Below, piece by piece: positions 1 to 8,938 of a DNA stretch of 64,000 bases. The position numbers and the translations under genes were made by a program. The first letter of the stretch is position 1; each line of letters opens with the position of its first letter. The stretch covers positions 1 to 64,000 of the forward strand of contig CAVQBG010000003.1 of assembly GCA_963710625.1 (NCBI GenBank), in the 5' to 3' direction. This DNA is from Sva-07 sp963710625. Lineage in GTDB: Bacteria > Actinomycetota > Acidimicrobiia > Acidimicrobiales > Ilumatobacteraceae. The notes below the pieces were generated by a model, which saw only the letters and a program-made list of their open reading frames with translations, was not told the DNA's origin and did no database searches.

Positions 1-677
1 ACAAGATCCCGTTCATCCTGAAGTTCAACCACAACGAACTGCTGACCACCCCGAACACGTTCGACCAGACCCCGTTCGCCTCGATCAACCAGGCATTCGA
101 GATGGGTTGCGTCGGCGTCGGCGCCACCGTCTACTGGGGCTCGAACGAGTCGAATCGCCAGCTCCAGGAGATCGCCGTCGCCTTCGAGCAAGCGCACGCA
201 CTGGGGATGTTCACCGTGCTCTGGTGCTATCTCCGCAGTCCGTCGTTCAAGGTCGACGGTGTCGACTACCACGCCTCGTCCGACCTCACTGGCCAGGCGA
301 ATCATCTGGGTGTCACGCTCGAGGCCGACATCATCAAACAGAAACTGCCCGAGAACAACGGTGGGTACCCGGCAATCAAGGCCGGCAAGACCCACGACAA
401 GGTCTACAGCGAGCTCACCACCGATCACCCGATCGACCTCACCCGGTACCAGGTGGCGAACTGCTACATGGGTCGGGTGGGCATGATCAACTCCGGTGGC
501 GCCTCCGGCACCAACGACATGCAGGACGCCACGGCGACCGCAGTGGTGAACAAGCGCGCTGGTGGCTGTGGCCTGATCAGTGGACGCAAGGCGTTCCAGA
601 AACCGATGGAGGAAGGGATCGCTATCCTCAACTCGATTCAGGATGTCTATCTCTGCGACGACGTCGACATTGCCTGA
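1..677 (+). CDS. Class I fructose-bisphosphate aldolase, 3' part
   Basis: Glycolytic/gluconeogenic aldolase of the DhnA/FbaB type, which cleaves fructose 1,6-bisphosphate by a Schiff-base lysine in the cytoplasm. The gene starts outside the window; the frame is open from base 3 and gives 224 residues up to TGA 675-677. Visible family segments are KFNHNELL near the left edge, GVGATVYWGS, EADIIKQKLP (which probably carries the Schiff-base lysine) and a C-terminal GLISGRKAFQKP barrel strand. It ends 12 bases before the phosphofructokinase gene, so the two enzymes that make and split fructose 1,6-bisphosphate look co-transcribed. Confidence 0.9.
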   Translation, partial: KIPFILKFNHNELLTTPNTFDQTPFASINQAFEMGCVGVGATVYWGSNESNRQLQEIAVAFEQAHALGMFTVLWCYLRSPSFKVDGVDYHASSDLTGQANHLGVTLEADIIKQKLPENNGGYPAIKAGKTHDKVYSELTTDHPIDLTRYQVANCYMGRVGMINSGGASGTNDMQDATATAVVNKRAGGCGLISGRKAFQKPMEEGIAILNSIQDVYLCDDVDIA

Positions 678-689
678 GAGGAGCCGAGT

Positions 690-1838
690 GTGCGAATTGG
701 AATCCTGACCGGTGGGGGCGACGTCCCGGGCCTGAACGCTGCCATCAAGGCCGTCGTGGTCAGAGCAGCGGAGCAAGGTCATGAGGTGCTCGGCCTCCGC
801 CGCGGCTGGGCCGGGCTGCTGTATGTCAATCCCGACCAGCCCGAGTCGATCGAGGAGTTCACCCAGCCGATGGACACCTCCTGGGTGCGCACCATCGACC
901 GCTCCGGAGGCACGATCCTGCACAGCTCGCGGACACATCCGGGCAAGGTCAAGGCCGATGACGTCCCCGACTTCCTCGACCCACCCGAAGGCGCCGAGCC
1001 GCCGTACGACTTCACGCCGCACGCGATCAAGGTGCTCGAGGCCCTCGGCATCGACGTGCTGATCCCGATCGGTGGCGACGACACGTTGTCGTACGGTCTG
1101 CGGTTGCACCAGGAGGGCGTACCGGTGATCGCCATCCCGAAGACGATGGACAACGATGTCCATGGCACCGACTACTGCATCGGGTTCTCGACGGCGGTGA
1201 CCCGTGGGGTCCAGTTCATCAGCAACCTGCGAACGAGCACCGGCTCACACGAGCGCATCGCCGTGATCGAACTGTTCGGTCGGTACAGCGGAGAGACCTC
1301 GCTGATCACCGCGTACCTCGCCGGCGTCGACCGGGCCGTGATTTCCGAGGTGCCGGTCGACATCGACCGCCTGGCTGCGTTCCTGGTCGACGACCGTCGC
1401 TCCAATCCGAGCAACTACGCGATGGTCACGATCTCGGAAGGCGCCGTGATCGAAGGCGGAGAGATGTCGCTGCGCGGTGACGCCGATGCCTACGGGCACC
1501 GCAAGCTGGGCGGCATCGGCGAGCAGCTCGGCTCGATGCTCAAGACGGTGACCGGGATCAACATCATCAACCAGACGATCGGCTACCTGATGCGTTCGGG
1601 CAGCCCCGATTCCCTCGATCTGATGGTCGCCAACAACTACGCCGTGATGGCTGCCGACCTCGCGATGGAAGGCCAGTCGGGCCGCATGGTCGCCCTGCGC
1701 GGCGGCACCTACACCAACGTGCCGATCTCGATGATCGGCGAAGGTGTCAAGCGCGTCGACGTCGGTGAGATGTACAACCCCGAGCTGTACAAGCCGGTCA
1801 TCCGCCACGTGGGCGGCAAGCCCATGTTCCTGTACTGA
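690..1838 (+). CDS. pfp: 6-phosphofructokinase, PPi-dependent type
   Basis: Phosphorylates fructose 6-phosphate to fructose 1,6-bisphosphate; 382 residues. The N-terminal GILTGGGDVPGLNAAI is the phosphofructokinase signature. Two residues suggest pyrophosphate rather than ATP as donor: Asp131 in GGDDT (ATP enzymes have GGDGS) and Lys151 in PKTMDND (ATP enzymes have PGTIDND). This D/K pair is the known mark of PPi-using and group III actinobacterial enzymes. The start is GTG 690 with GAGAGGAG seven bases upstream. With the aldolase just before it, a reversible PPi-linked step is likely. Donor specificity is inferred from the motif only. Confidence 0.93.
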   Translation: MRIGILTGGGDVPGLNAAIKAVVVRAAEQGHEVLGLRRGWAGLLYVNPDQPESIEEFTQPMDTSWVRTIDRSGGTILHSSRTHPGKVKADDVPDFLDPPEGAEPPYDFTPHAIKVLEALGIDVLIPIGGDDTLSYGLRLHQEGVPVIAIPKTMDNDVHGTDYCIGFSTAVTRGVQFISNLRTSTGSHERIAVIELFGRYSGETSLITAYLAGVDRAVISEVPVDIDRLAAFLVDDRRSNPSNYAMVTISEGAVIEGGEMSLRGDADAYGHRKLGGIGEQLGSMLKTVTGINIINQTIGYLMRSGSPDSLDLMVANNYAVMAADLAMEGQSGRMVALRGGTYTNVPISMIGEGVKRVDVGEMYNPELYKPVIRHVGGKPMFLY

Positions 1839-1882
1839 CGTCCACGTCGGGGCCGTCCGGAGGGGCCGCTGATGGCGGGGCG

Positions 1883-1888
1883 TAGCCT
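1883..1888 (+). promoter_or_regulatory. -10 box TAGCCT for the zinc-ribbon SDR gene
   Basis: TAGCCT lies 8 bases before GTG 1897, so transcription would begin at or near the start codon (leaderless). The motif and spacing recur at many unit-leading genes in this window. Confidence 0.5.
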
Positions 1889-1896
1889 GCACGTTC

Positions 1897-3486
1897 GTGA
1901 CCACTCCTTCGCAGGCCGTCAGTGGTGCCCCGGGTCCTGTCGCAGATCCCGCCCTTCGTCAGCGCCTGGTCGACGCCACCGAACTGCTCCGCGAGGTCGC
2001 ATCGGCGCCGGAACTCCTCGCACTCCTCGCCCCGCAGGAGAAGATGGCACTGCTCAACGCCGCCGGTGACGTCTTCTGCCCCGACCCGGAAGTACGTCGG
2101 CTCCGCACGAAGGTACTGAAGCGGCAGCGCCGCTCCGATCGGGTGCGACGTGACGACGGCGTGCTCGCCGGCACGGGGATCCGCACGCTTCGCGACCAGG
2201 CGGTGTTCACGACTCCCAACGCGATACCGCCGGCGGACTTCGTGCAACACGACGTCGACGAACCGACATACCGAGAGACCGTGGACGAACAGCACTGCTA
2301 CGTCTGCAAGGCGAAGTACCGCGAGGTCCACCACTTCTATGACCAGCTCTGTCCGAGCTGCGCCGAGTTCAACTATTCGAAGCGTGGTGAGCTGGCCGAC
2401 CTGTCGGGCACGGTCGCGCTGCTCACCGGCGGGCGGGTGAAGATCGGCTACCAGTCCGGAATCAAGCTGCTGCGGTGCGGGGCCTCGCTGATCGTCGTCA
2501 CCCGCTTCCCCCGTGATGCCGCAGCCAGGTATGCGGCCGAACCCGACTTCGCCGAGTGGGGTGATCGCCTCGAGGTGTTCGGCCTCGACCTTCGGCACAC
2601 GCCGAGCGTCGAAGCGTTCGCCCATCACGTTGCCACCACGCGTGACCGCCTCGACTTCGTCGTCAACAATGCGTGCCAGACCGTACGGCGTCCGCCCGAC
2701 TTCTACCGGCACATGATGGAGCGCGAAGAGGCGGCGCTCGACACGCTGAGGCCTGAGGTGCTGCAGTTGGTTGGCGCATACGAGGGCTTGCGCGGCTACC
2801 ACCTGTTGCCGGGAAGCGCCGATGGCCAGGCTGGTGATGTCGAGGCGGTCGCGCCGGCCGGATCGACGTCGCTGCCAGGCCTCACCAGGGCCTCAGCGCT
2901 GTCGCAGACACCATTGCTTCCCGATGAACTCGAAGCGCAGAGCGGATTGTTTCCCGAGGGTCGCCTCGACCAGGACCTCCAACAGGTCGACCTGCGCGAA
3001 CGGAATTCGTGGCGCCTGCTGTTGCACGAGGTGTCGTCGGTCGAACTCCTCGAGACGCAGCTGGTGAACGCGGTGGCACCGTTCGTGATCAACGCACGGT
3101 TGAAGCCGTTGATGGAAGCCACCCCGGGCACCCACAAGCACGTCGTGAACGTGTCGGCGGTCGAAGGTCAGTTCTACCGGCTCTGCAAGACCACCCGCCA
3201 TCCCCACACCAACATGGCGAAGGCGGCGCTCAACATGATGACGCGGACGTCGGCGACCGACTTCCATGCGTCGGGCATCAACATGAACAGCGTCGACACC
3301 GGCTGGGTCAGTGACGAGGATCCGGTCGCCATCGCCGAGCAGAAGACCGCCGAGCATCGCTTCCATCCGCCACTCGACATCGTCGACGGTGCCGCTCGAA
3401 TCGTCGATCCGATCATCGACGGCGCGAACACCGGCGATCACGTGTGGGGGCAGTTCCTGAAGGACTACCGGCCAACCGACTGGTGA
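1897..3486 (+). CDS. SDR-family protein with N-terminal zinc ribbon and Thr in place of the catalytic Tyr
   Basis: A 529-residue protein whose second half is a short-chain dehydrogenase/reductase Rossmann fold: LLTGGRVKIG nucleotide loop near residue 178, VVNNA, and a Ser in VNVSAVEG. The active-site YxxxK is replaced by Thr438-N-M-A-Lys442, so ordinary SDR proton-relay chemistry is doubtful. Ahead of the fold sits CX2C-X14-CX2C (Cys134, 137, 152, 155), a zinc-ribbon pattern not usual in SDRs, and an Arg-rich helical N-terminus. The start is GTG 1897, chosen because of the -10 box upstream. Substrate is unknown. It could be a catalytically altered regulator or a specialised reductase. Confidence 0.8.
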   Translation: MTTPSQAVSGAPGPVADPALRQRLVDATELLREVASAPELLALLAPQEKMALLNAAGDVFCPDPEVRRLRTKVLKRQRRSDRVRRDDGVLAGTGIRTLRDQAVFTTPNAIPPADFVQHDVDEPTYRETVDEQHCYVCKAKYREVHHFYDQLCPSCAEFNYSKRGELADLSGTVALLTGGRVKIGYQSGIKLLRCGASLIVVTRFPRDAAARYAAEPDFAEWGDRLEVFGLDLRHTPSVEAFAHHVATTRDRLDFVVNNACQTVRRPPDFYRHMMEREEAALDTLRPEVLQLVGAYEGLRGYHLLPGSADGQAGDVEAVAPAGSTSLPGLTRASALSQTPLLPDELEAQSGLFPEGRLDQDLQQVDLRERNSWRLLLHEVSSVELLETQLVNAVAPFVINARLKPLMEATPGTHKHVVNVSAVEGQFYRLCKTTRHPHTNMAKAALNMMTRTSATDFHASGINMNSVDTGWVSDEDPVAIAEQKTAEHRFHPPLDIVDGAARIVDPIIDGANTGDHVWGQFLKDYRPTDW

Positions 3487-3517
3487 GGTCGCCGCCGGTC
3501 GCGAGCGCCTGATCTGG

Positions 3518-3523
3518 TACAAC
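3518..3523 (+). promoter_or_regulatory. -10-like TACAAC for the amine oxidase gene
   Basis: TACAAC stands 7 bases before ATG 3531. The last base departs from TANNNT, but the spacing fits the leaderless pattern seen elsewhere here. Confidence 0.35.
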
Positions 3524-3530
3524 CGGCACC

Positions 3531-4784
3531 ATGCGTGTGATCGTGATCGGGGCGGGCGTCTCGGGGCTGACGACGGCGAGAGGGCTCGCCGACCTGGGCC
3601 ACGAGGTGCTCGTCGTCGAGGGCAGGGACCGCATCGGTGGCAGAACCTGGACGGCCGACCTCGGCGGTGCGCCCGCCGACCTCGGGGGATCGTGGATCCA
3701 CGGACCGTTCCGGAACCCGCTGACCGATGTCGTGAGGGCTGCCGGCCTGGAGTGGCACAACGACGGGATCTGGGGCGGGGCCGGGCGGGTGTTCGTCGAC
3801 GGGACCGGGCCGATCGACGGTCCCGACACCGCCACGGTCGTCGCAGCCCAGTTCGACTTCGACCCGGCCGAGGCGGTCGCGGCGTTGGGCAGGGACGGGT
3901 CGTACGACGAGGGTGTCGCCTGGTTCCTCGACGATCGGGGGTTCACCGGGTTGCAGCGTCGCGTCGTCGACTCCCGGATCCGTTGGGGTGACGCCGGGCT
4001 CAACGTCGCCGGTCCCCCGGACCGCGTGTCGTTGCAGGGGACGGCAGGGTACGTCGACCACGGCGGTGGCAACGTCGCGCTGCGAGGGGGCTATCGGACG
4101 CTGGTCGACCACCTCGCCGCCGGGCTCGACATCCGGTTGGGTGAGCCGGTCCTCGAGATCGCGCATGGGCCCGACGGGGTCACGGTGACGACCGGATCAG
4201 GGCGTCACCGTGCCGATCACTTGGCCGATCAGGTGGTGGTGACCGTGCCGCTCGGTGTGTTGCAGGCGGGTTCGATCCGAGTCGATCCTCCACTCCTCGA
4301 CATCGAGCAGCGGGCCGGACGCCTCGCGATGGGCAATCTGGAGAAGGTGGTGCTCCGCTTCGACCATCGGTTCTGGCCCGCCAACGTCCGGCGTCTGGCG
4401 TTCGTGTCCGAACACCGCCGGTTCACCGACTGGGTGGACATCACCGCGCACTCCGGGGTGCCGACTCTCGTCGCATTCCACAACCCGACCCTCGCCGCCT
4501 ACGGACCAGACCGCGTCGCCGAGGCGATGACGGTGCTGCGCGCGATGTTCGACGAGGTGCCCGAACCGGTCGCTGCGCACGCCACCGACTGGACGAACGA
4601 TCCGTTCTCCAACGGCTCGTACTCGTACATCCCGGTCGGTGGGTCGAGCGACGACATGCGGGCGCTCGGAGGTCGCCACACGCCGCAGGTGGTCCTCGCC
4701 GGCGAGCACACCGTGCCGGAGTACTTCGGTACCGTCCACGCCGCCTACGTGTCCGGGGTGCGAGCGGTGGACGCGTTCCGATGA
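3531..4784 (+). CDS. Flavin monoamine oxidase family protein
   Basis: FAD-dependent amine oxidase (417 residues), expected to oxidise an amine or polyamine to an imine with release of hydrogen peroxide. Seen: N-terminal FAD-binding VIVIGAGVSGLTTARGLA, the glutamate at the end of the second strand (VVEGRDRIGGRTWT), and the family's C-terminal FAD signature AGEHTVPEYFGTVHAAY. No signal peptide, so probably cytosolic. It converges with the monooxygenase gene downstream, with a tandem repeat between them. The substrate cannot be told from sequence; protoporphyrinogen oxidase-like members are less likely given the C-terminal motif. Confidence 0.88.
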   Translation: MRVIVIGAGVSGLTTARGLADLGHEVLVVEGRDRIGGRTWTADLGGAPADLGGSWIHGPFRNPLTDVVRAAGLEWHNDGIWGGAGRVFVDGTGPIDGPDTATVVAAQFDFDPAEAVAALGRDGSYDEGVAWFLDDRGFTGLQRRVVDSRIRWGDAGLNVAGPPDRVSLQGTAGYVDHGGGNVALRGGYRTLVDHLAAGLDIRLGEPVLEIAHGPDGVTVTTGSGRHRADHLADQVVVTVPLGVLQAGSIRVDPPLLDIEQRAGRLAMGNLEKVVLRFDHRFWPANVRRLAFVSEHRRFTDWVDITAHSGVPTLVAFHNPTLAAYGPDRVAEAMTVLRAMFDEVPEPVAAHATDWTNDPFSNGSYSYIPVGGSSDDMRALGGRHTPQVVLAGEHTVPEYFGTVHAAYVSGVRAVDAFR

Positions 4785-4800
4785 GCCGGCCTGGGACCGC

Positions 4801-4910
4801 GGATCCGTGTCAGCGACGACGTCCGATTCGGCGATGTGCGCTCACGCGAACTCGGGGTCAGGGATCTGTGTCAGCGACGACGTCCGATTCGGTGATGTGC
4901 GCTCACGCGA
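4801..4910. repeat. 49-bp tandem duplication at a convergent gene junction
   Basis: Two 49-base units (4801-4849 and 4862-4910, period 61) differ at only two positions. Each can fold: an outer stem GTGAGCG/CGCTGACAC with a bulge and an inner CCGA-A-TCGG hairpin (minus strand). Unit 1 holds the stop codon of the minus-strand monooxygenase gene; unit 2 encodes its last residues. It could act as a bidirectional terminator. Confidence 0.75.
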
Positions 4911-6392
4911 GCCGAGGGCCGTGGTGAACCGCATCACGCCGTCGTCGACAGGATCCTTGCGGAACATCTTGCGGTCCTTGCGGTAGTCCTGCGGGTTGAT
5001 CCACGGCTCCCGGTCGCCCTGCTTCGGGAACCGGTCGGCCGCGCGCTGCACGTACCCGGAGCTGAGGTGGTCGAGCAGCGGGCGGGCGACCATCGAGCCG
5101 TCCGACGGTCGCAGCCGCGGTGTGCAGATCTCGGTGTGCGTGTCGGCCATGTGGTTCAGGAGCCGACAGGTGTACGTGGCAATCAGGTCGGCACGCAGCG
5201 TCCACGACGCGTTCACGTACCCGAAGGTCGAGGCGAGGTTCGGGACATCGGAGTAGGCGAACCCCTTGTACGACCAGGTCTGCGCGAAGTCGATCGGCTC
5301 ACCGTCGACGACGACGTCGACCTCGCCGAGCGTCACCATGTTCAACCCGGTCGCCGTGACGATGATGTCGGCATCGAGGTGTGCGCCGGACTGCAGCGCG
5401 ATGCCGGTCTCCGTGAACGTCTCGATGTGGTCGGTGACCACCGACGCCGATCCGTTGTTGATCGCATCGAACAGGTCGCCGTTGGGCACGAGGCACAGGC
5501 GCTGGTCCCATGGCGCATAGGTGGGGGTGAAGTGGGTGTCGACGTCGAAGTCGGGGCCGAGCGCCTCGCCGACCTGCTTGAGCAGGAAGTCCTTCGTCTT
5601 GGCCGGATGCTTGCGCGTCCGCTTGTACATCACCTGCTGGAGGAGGGTGTTCTTGGTTCGGGTGACGCGGTAGGCGAGTGTGTCCGGCAGGACCTTGCGC
5701 AGCCGGTTGGCGATCGCGTCGACGTCGGGTCGGGCGACCACGTACGTCGGCGAGCGTTGCAGCATCGTGACGTGGCCGGCCGTCGACGCCATCGCGGGCA
5801 CCAGCGTCATCGCGGTGGCACCGGAGCCGATCACGACGATCCGCTTGCCGGCGTAGTCGAGGTCCTCCGGCCACGCCTGCGGATGAACGATCTCGCCTTC
5901 GAACCGCTCGCGGCCCGGGAACTCGGGGGTGTAGCCCTCCTTGTAGGAGTAGTAGCCCGAGCACATCGACAGGAAGTTGCAGGTGTAGATGAGGTGTTCG
6001 CCGGTGGTGGCGAGCTCGACATCGACGGTCCAGGTCGCCGTGGCGCTCGACCACTCGGCGCGCCGGACGAGATGGTTGAAACGGATGTGCCGATCGATGC
6101 CGTTCTCGGCGATCGTTTCGCGCAGGTACGCCATGATCGATGGCCCGTCTGCGATCGCCTTCTCGGCGTTCCACGGCTTGAACTCGAATCCGAGCGTGTG
6201 CATGTCGCTGTCGGAGCGGATGCCGGGGTAGCGGAACAGGTCCCAGGTGCCGCCGATGTCGGCGCGCCCTTCGAGGATCAGGTAGGTCCGGTCCGGCGAC
6301 TCCTCCTGGAGGTGGTACGCCTGCCCGATGCCGGAGATCCCCGCTCCAACGATCAGTACGTCGACATGGTTGGGCCGCCCGGAACTGTCCAT
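4842..6392 (-). CDS. Flavin-containing monooxygenase, Baeyer-Villiger type
   Basis: NADPH- and FAD-dependent monooxygenase of 516 residues, expected to insert oxygen next to a ketone or oxidise a heteroatom. Seen: FAD loop LIVGAGISGIG, the RYPGIRSDSDMHTLGF segment common to Baeyer-Villiger enzymes, the fingerprint FEGEIVHPQAWP (FxGxxxHxxxWP), and the second dinucleotide loop VVIGSGATAMT. ATG 6392 is preceded by TACGGT at 7 bases, supporting the start. The last ~20 residues come from the tandem repeat and look like a tail added by that duplication. Divergent from the anchored protein gene at 6458. Substrate unknown. Confidence 0.9.
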   Translation of the reverse strand: MDSSGRPNHVDVLIVGAGISGIGQAYHLQEESPDRTYLILEGRADIGGTWDLFRYPGIRSDSDMHTLGFEFKPWNAEKAIADGPSIMAYLRETIAENGIDRHIRFNHLVRRAEWSSATATWTVDVELATTGEHLIYTCNFLSMCSGYYSYKEGYTPEFPGRERFEGEIVHPQAWPEDLDYAGKRIVVIGSGATAMTLVPAMASTAGHVTMLQRSPTYVVARPDVDAIANRLRKVLPDTLAYRVTRTKNTLLQQVMYKRTRKHPAKTKDFLLKQVGEALGPDFDVDTHFTPTYAPWDQRLCLVPNGDLFDAINNGSASVVTDHIETFTETGIALQSGAHLDADIIVTATGLNMVTLGEVDVVVDGEPIDFAQTWSYKGFAYSDVPNLASTFGYVNASWTLRADLIATYTCRLLNHMADTHTEICTPRLRPSDGSMVARPLLDHLSSGYVQRAADRFPKQGDREPWINPQDYRKDRKMFRKDPVDDGVMRFTTALGSRERTSPNRTSSLTQIPDPEFA

Positions 6393-6399
6393 TCCGAGG

Positions 6400-6405
6400 A
6401 CCGTA
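6400..6405 (-). promoter_or_regulatory. -10 box TACGGT for the monooxygenase gene
   Basis: Reads TACGGT on the minus strand, 7 bases before ATG 6392. With the opposite box at 6446 it makes a compact divergent promoter region of 65 bases. Confidence 0.5.
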
Positions 6406-6445
6406 TCGGACGAAGTCTTGACGTGACCGGGTCGGAATGCCGTCG

Positions 6446-6451
6446 TAGCCT
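6446..6451 (+). promoter_or_regulatory. -10 box TAGCCT for the anchored protein gene
   Basis: TAGCCT lies 6 bases before ATG 6458 and is the same hexamer, with the same flanking CG and G, as before the gene at 1897. Confidence 0.5.
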
Positions 6452-6457
6452 GTCACC

Positions 6458-7405
6458 ATGAGCATGACGTCGACACCTCCCTCGACCCCGCCGGCGTGGG
6501 GTCCGCCCTCACCGACGGGAGACGTTCCGGACATCGGCGGCACGCCGTCGCTGTCGGGTCGTCGGCGCCCCGCGCTGCTGGTCACGGCAGTCGTGGCGCT
6601 GGTCGCGTTGGGTGTGGGTGCCTTCGTCGCGCTCGGCGACTCGTCCGGCGACGCCGGTGTCGCGCTGCCGCCGGCTGAGGCATTCGACCTCGCTGCCGCC
6701 GCCCAGGGCACCGTCGATGCCCGAACCGTCGAGTACGACCTCACGGTCACCGCCGGTGGTCTCGGCAGCGTCACCGTGTCGGGTGCGCTCGACAACGAGA
6801 CGAAGCTCGCAACGGTCGCAGCCGACATGTCGACGCTGCTCGGTCCCGACGGTACGGCGCCGATCGGCGGAGAGATCGAGCTGTTGGTCGATGGCGCCAA
6901 CGGTCTCGTCTATCTCGGCGCCGATGCGTTGGGAGGTCTGCTTCCGACCGACTCGGCCTGGATCTCGATCGACCTCGCCGTGCTCGCCGAGCGCAGCGGT
7001 GTCTCGCTCGACGATCTGCGCAGCGAGTTCGTCGTCGACCCGGCGGCGTCCGCGCAGGCGCTGATCGATGCCGACAATGCCGTCGAGCTCGGCACCGAGG
7101 AGATCGACGGCGTCACCGTCCGGCACTACGAGGTGACGGTCGATCTGGCCGCAGCGATCGCCGCTGCTCCGCAGGCTGCCGAGCAGTTCGATGCCGAACT
7201 CGGCGAGTTGGATGCGGTCCTTCCCGAGACGGTCACCTACGACGTGTGGGTCACCGAGGACAACCAGCTCCGTCGAGCCGCCTTCGACATCACCGTCGCC
7301 GATCAGACGGTGTCGATGGTCCTCGACATGACGACCACCGGCGAGCCGCTCGACCTGCAGGTTCCCGCCGACGCCTTCGACATCACGAGCTGGCTCGACT
7401 GGTGA
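6458..7405 (+). CDS. Membrane-anchored extracytoplasmic protein (LppX/LprG-like fold possible)
   Basis: A 315-residue protein: a Pro-rich cytoplasmic head of ~45 residues, one hydrophobic segment (ALLVTAVVALVALGVGAFVAL, about 47-67), then a long outer domain of alternating strands with Val/Asp/Thr-rich segments such as RTVEYDLTVTAGGLGSVTV and VTYDVWVTEDNQLRRAAFDI. This layout resembles actinobacterial LppX/LprAFG-type lipid-binding lipoproteins, but there is no lipobox and I assign it only by general pattern. The 3' end overlaps the convergent PfkB kinase gene by 23 bases. Function not known. Confidence 0.7.
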   Translation: MSMTSTPPSTPPAWGPPSPTGDVPDIGGTPSLSGRRRPALLVTAVVALVALGVGAFVALGDSSGDAGVALPPAEAFDLAAAAQGTVDARTVEYDLTVTAGGLGSVTVSGALDNETKLATVAADMSTLLGPDGTAPIGGEIELLVDGANGLVYLGADALGGLLPTDSAWISIDLAVLAERSGVSLDDLRSEFVVDPAASAQALIDADNAVELGTEEIDGVTVRHYEVTVDLAAAIAAAPQAAEQFDAELGELDAVLPETVTYDVWVTEDNQLRRAAFDITVADQTVSMVLDMTTTGEPLDLQVPADAFDITSWLDW

Positions 7406-8276
7406 CGCCCGATCGGGCGGCCAGCACGGCAGCGGCAACCCGGTGACCTGAGCGGCACGCCCCGATCGGGTCGGTGCGCCAACCGGGCGAGTGGGTCAAG
7501 TATCCCGCCGCGAACGCATCACCGGCGCCCGTCGTGTCGTCGACGTCCGAGATCTCGATCGCGGCGATCTCGGTGCAGGTGCCGTCGGGTTCGTACACGA
7601 GAGCCGGGTCGGGGCCTCGCTTGACGACGGTGACCGCCCCGGGCCACGCCGCTGCGAGCTCGAGCACCGCGGCCTCGTCGCGGTTGGCGAGGAGGACGTC
7701 GGGTCGGAGTTGCCCGAGGAGCCCCCGTACCCGGTCGACACCGAGTTCGAGCATCACTGCGCTCGACGACACGTCGATCGACACGTCGATCGAGCGATCG
7801 TGCGCCCAGCCGATCACCGTGCTCGCGGTCGGCGCGATCGCCCCGGCGACCAGCGAGTAGAGCGGGACGTGGAGCATCGTCACGCCGTCGAGCCACGACC
7901 GATCCGGGTTCGTGAGATCGAGACAGGCGCGGCGATCGGTGAGCATCGACCGCTCGCCCGCCGCGTCGACCAGCGCCACGATCGTGCCGGTCGAGCCCGA
8001 CCGGCGAATCGAATCGACGTCGACGCCATCGGAGTGCATCTCGGCGACGAGCGCCGTGCCGATCGCGTCGTCACCGACCTGCCCGATGAACCGGCTCCGG
8101 ACGCCGATCGACGCCGCGGCGACCGCCGTGTTGGCGGCGCTGCCGCCGCGTCGTCGGGTGATGTGCGCCGATGTGTCGGATGCGACGTTGACCGGCCCGT
8201 CGACCCGGACGATCACGTCCTCGACGAGGTCGCCCAGGCATGCCAGCGACGCCGGTGGACGTGGTGGGTCAGCCAC
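7383..8276 (-). CDS. PfkB-family carbohydrate/nucleoside kinase
   Basis: Sugar or nucleoside kinase of the ribokinase fold, 297 residues. The first PfkB signature is present as RRGGSAANTAVAAASIG (residues ~43-59) with the GQVGDDAIG strand after it, and the second as DDTTGAGDAFAAGYL near the C-terminus, where the Asp of GAGD is the catalytic base. The GTG start at 8276 overlaps the stop of the upstream CMD gene by 8 bases, so it is translated with the VOC-CMD pair. Substrate not predictable. Its neighbours do not include an obvious sugar pathway. Confidence 0.88.
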   Translation of the reverse strand: MADPPRPPASLACLGDLVEDVIVRVDGPVNVASDTSAHITRRRGGSAANTAVAAASIGVRSRFIGQVGDDAIGTALVAEMHSDGVDVDSIRRSGSTGTIVALVDAAGERSMLTDRRACLDLTNPDRSWLDGVTMLHVPLYSLVAGAIAPTASTVIGWAHDRSIDVSIDVSSSAVMLELGVDRVRGLLGQLRPDVLLANRDEAAVLELAAAWPGAVTVVKRGPDPALVYEPDGTCTEIAAIEISDVDDTTGAGDAFAAGYLTHSPGWRTDPIGACRSGHRVAAAVLAARSGVTSRASS

Positions 8277-8937
8277 CGTCGACGTCGTCGGTGAGCGACG
8301 GGTCGTCGACGACGGCCATCACGTCGAGGCCGGCCTTGCGTCCGCTGGGGTCGGCGACCTCGGCAACGGGATCGTCGACGTCGTCGTACTCCAGTCGGAG
8401 CGCACGGCTCATCGTGGCGTGCATCGCGTACGTACAGGTGATGTAGGTGAACTCGAGGATCTCTTCGTCGGAGAGGTGCCGCTTCAGTTCGTCGAACAGC
8501 GCATCCGGCACCCGTCCGTGCTCGAGCGTCAGGCAGTCGGTGTAGGCCAGGACGGCGCGCTCGACCGGTGACCAGCAGTCGGCCACCGACCATGCCGGGA
8601 TCGCGGCGACCTGCTCATCGGTGAAGCCGACGTCGCGCATCGCTTTGCAGTGCTGGCTGAAGACGAACCGGCTGCCGACCGTGAACCCGGCGCGAGTCTG
8701 ACCGAGTTCGCGAAGGGCGGGAGCGAGCCGGCGTTTCGGGTCGCGGTAGAACTGGAATCCTGCGGTGGTGTGGTCGAAGGCGTCGGGCACGAGCGCGAAC
8801 ACGGTCCACCAGTTGCCGGGTGTGCCCGACGCCGTGCCGGGCTCGGCGACCGGATCGCGGTCGCCGAAGATCATCGAGTACAGCGCCTGCGCGAACGGGT
8901 GGGCGTCGTCGCGGGGGACCTCGCCGAGCCGGGGCAT
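8269..8937 (-). CDS. Carboxymuconolactone decarboxylase (CMD) family protein
   Basis: A 222-residue all-helical protein of the CMD/AhpD superfamily. The segment TVGSRFVFSQHCKAMRDVGF followed by DEQVAAI and SPVERAVLAYTD is the usual helix pair of the family; the classic CxxC of AhpD peroxidases is not present, only a lone Cys after the SQH, so a disulfide peroxidase role is unlikely. It sits one base downstream of the VOC gene and overlaps the PfkB gene, suggesting a small catabolic operon for a ring- or lactone-containing compound. Exact reaction unknown. Confidence 0.8.
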   Translation of the reverse strand: MPRLGEVPRDDAHPFAQALYSMIFGDRDPVAEPGTASGTPGNWWTVFALVPDAFDHTTAGFQFYRDPKRRLAPALRELGQTRAGFTVGSRFVFSQHCKAMRDVGFTDEQVAAIPAWSVADCWSPVERAVLAYTDCLTLEHGRVPDALFDELKRHLSDEEILEFTYITCTYAMHATMSRALRLEYDDVDDPVAEVADPSGRKAGLDVMAVVDDPSLTDDVDGG

Positions 8938-8938
8938 G

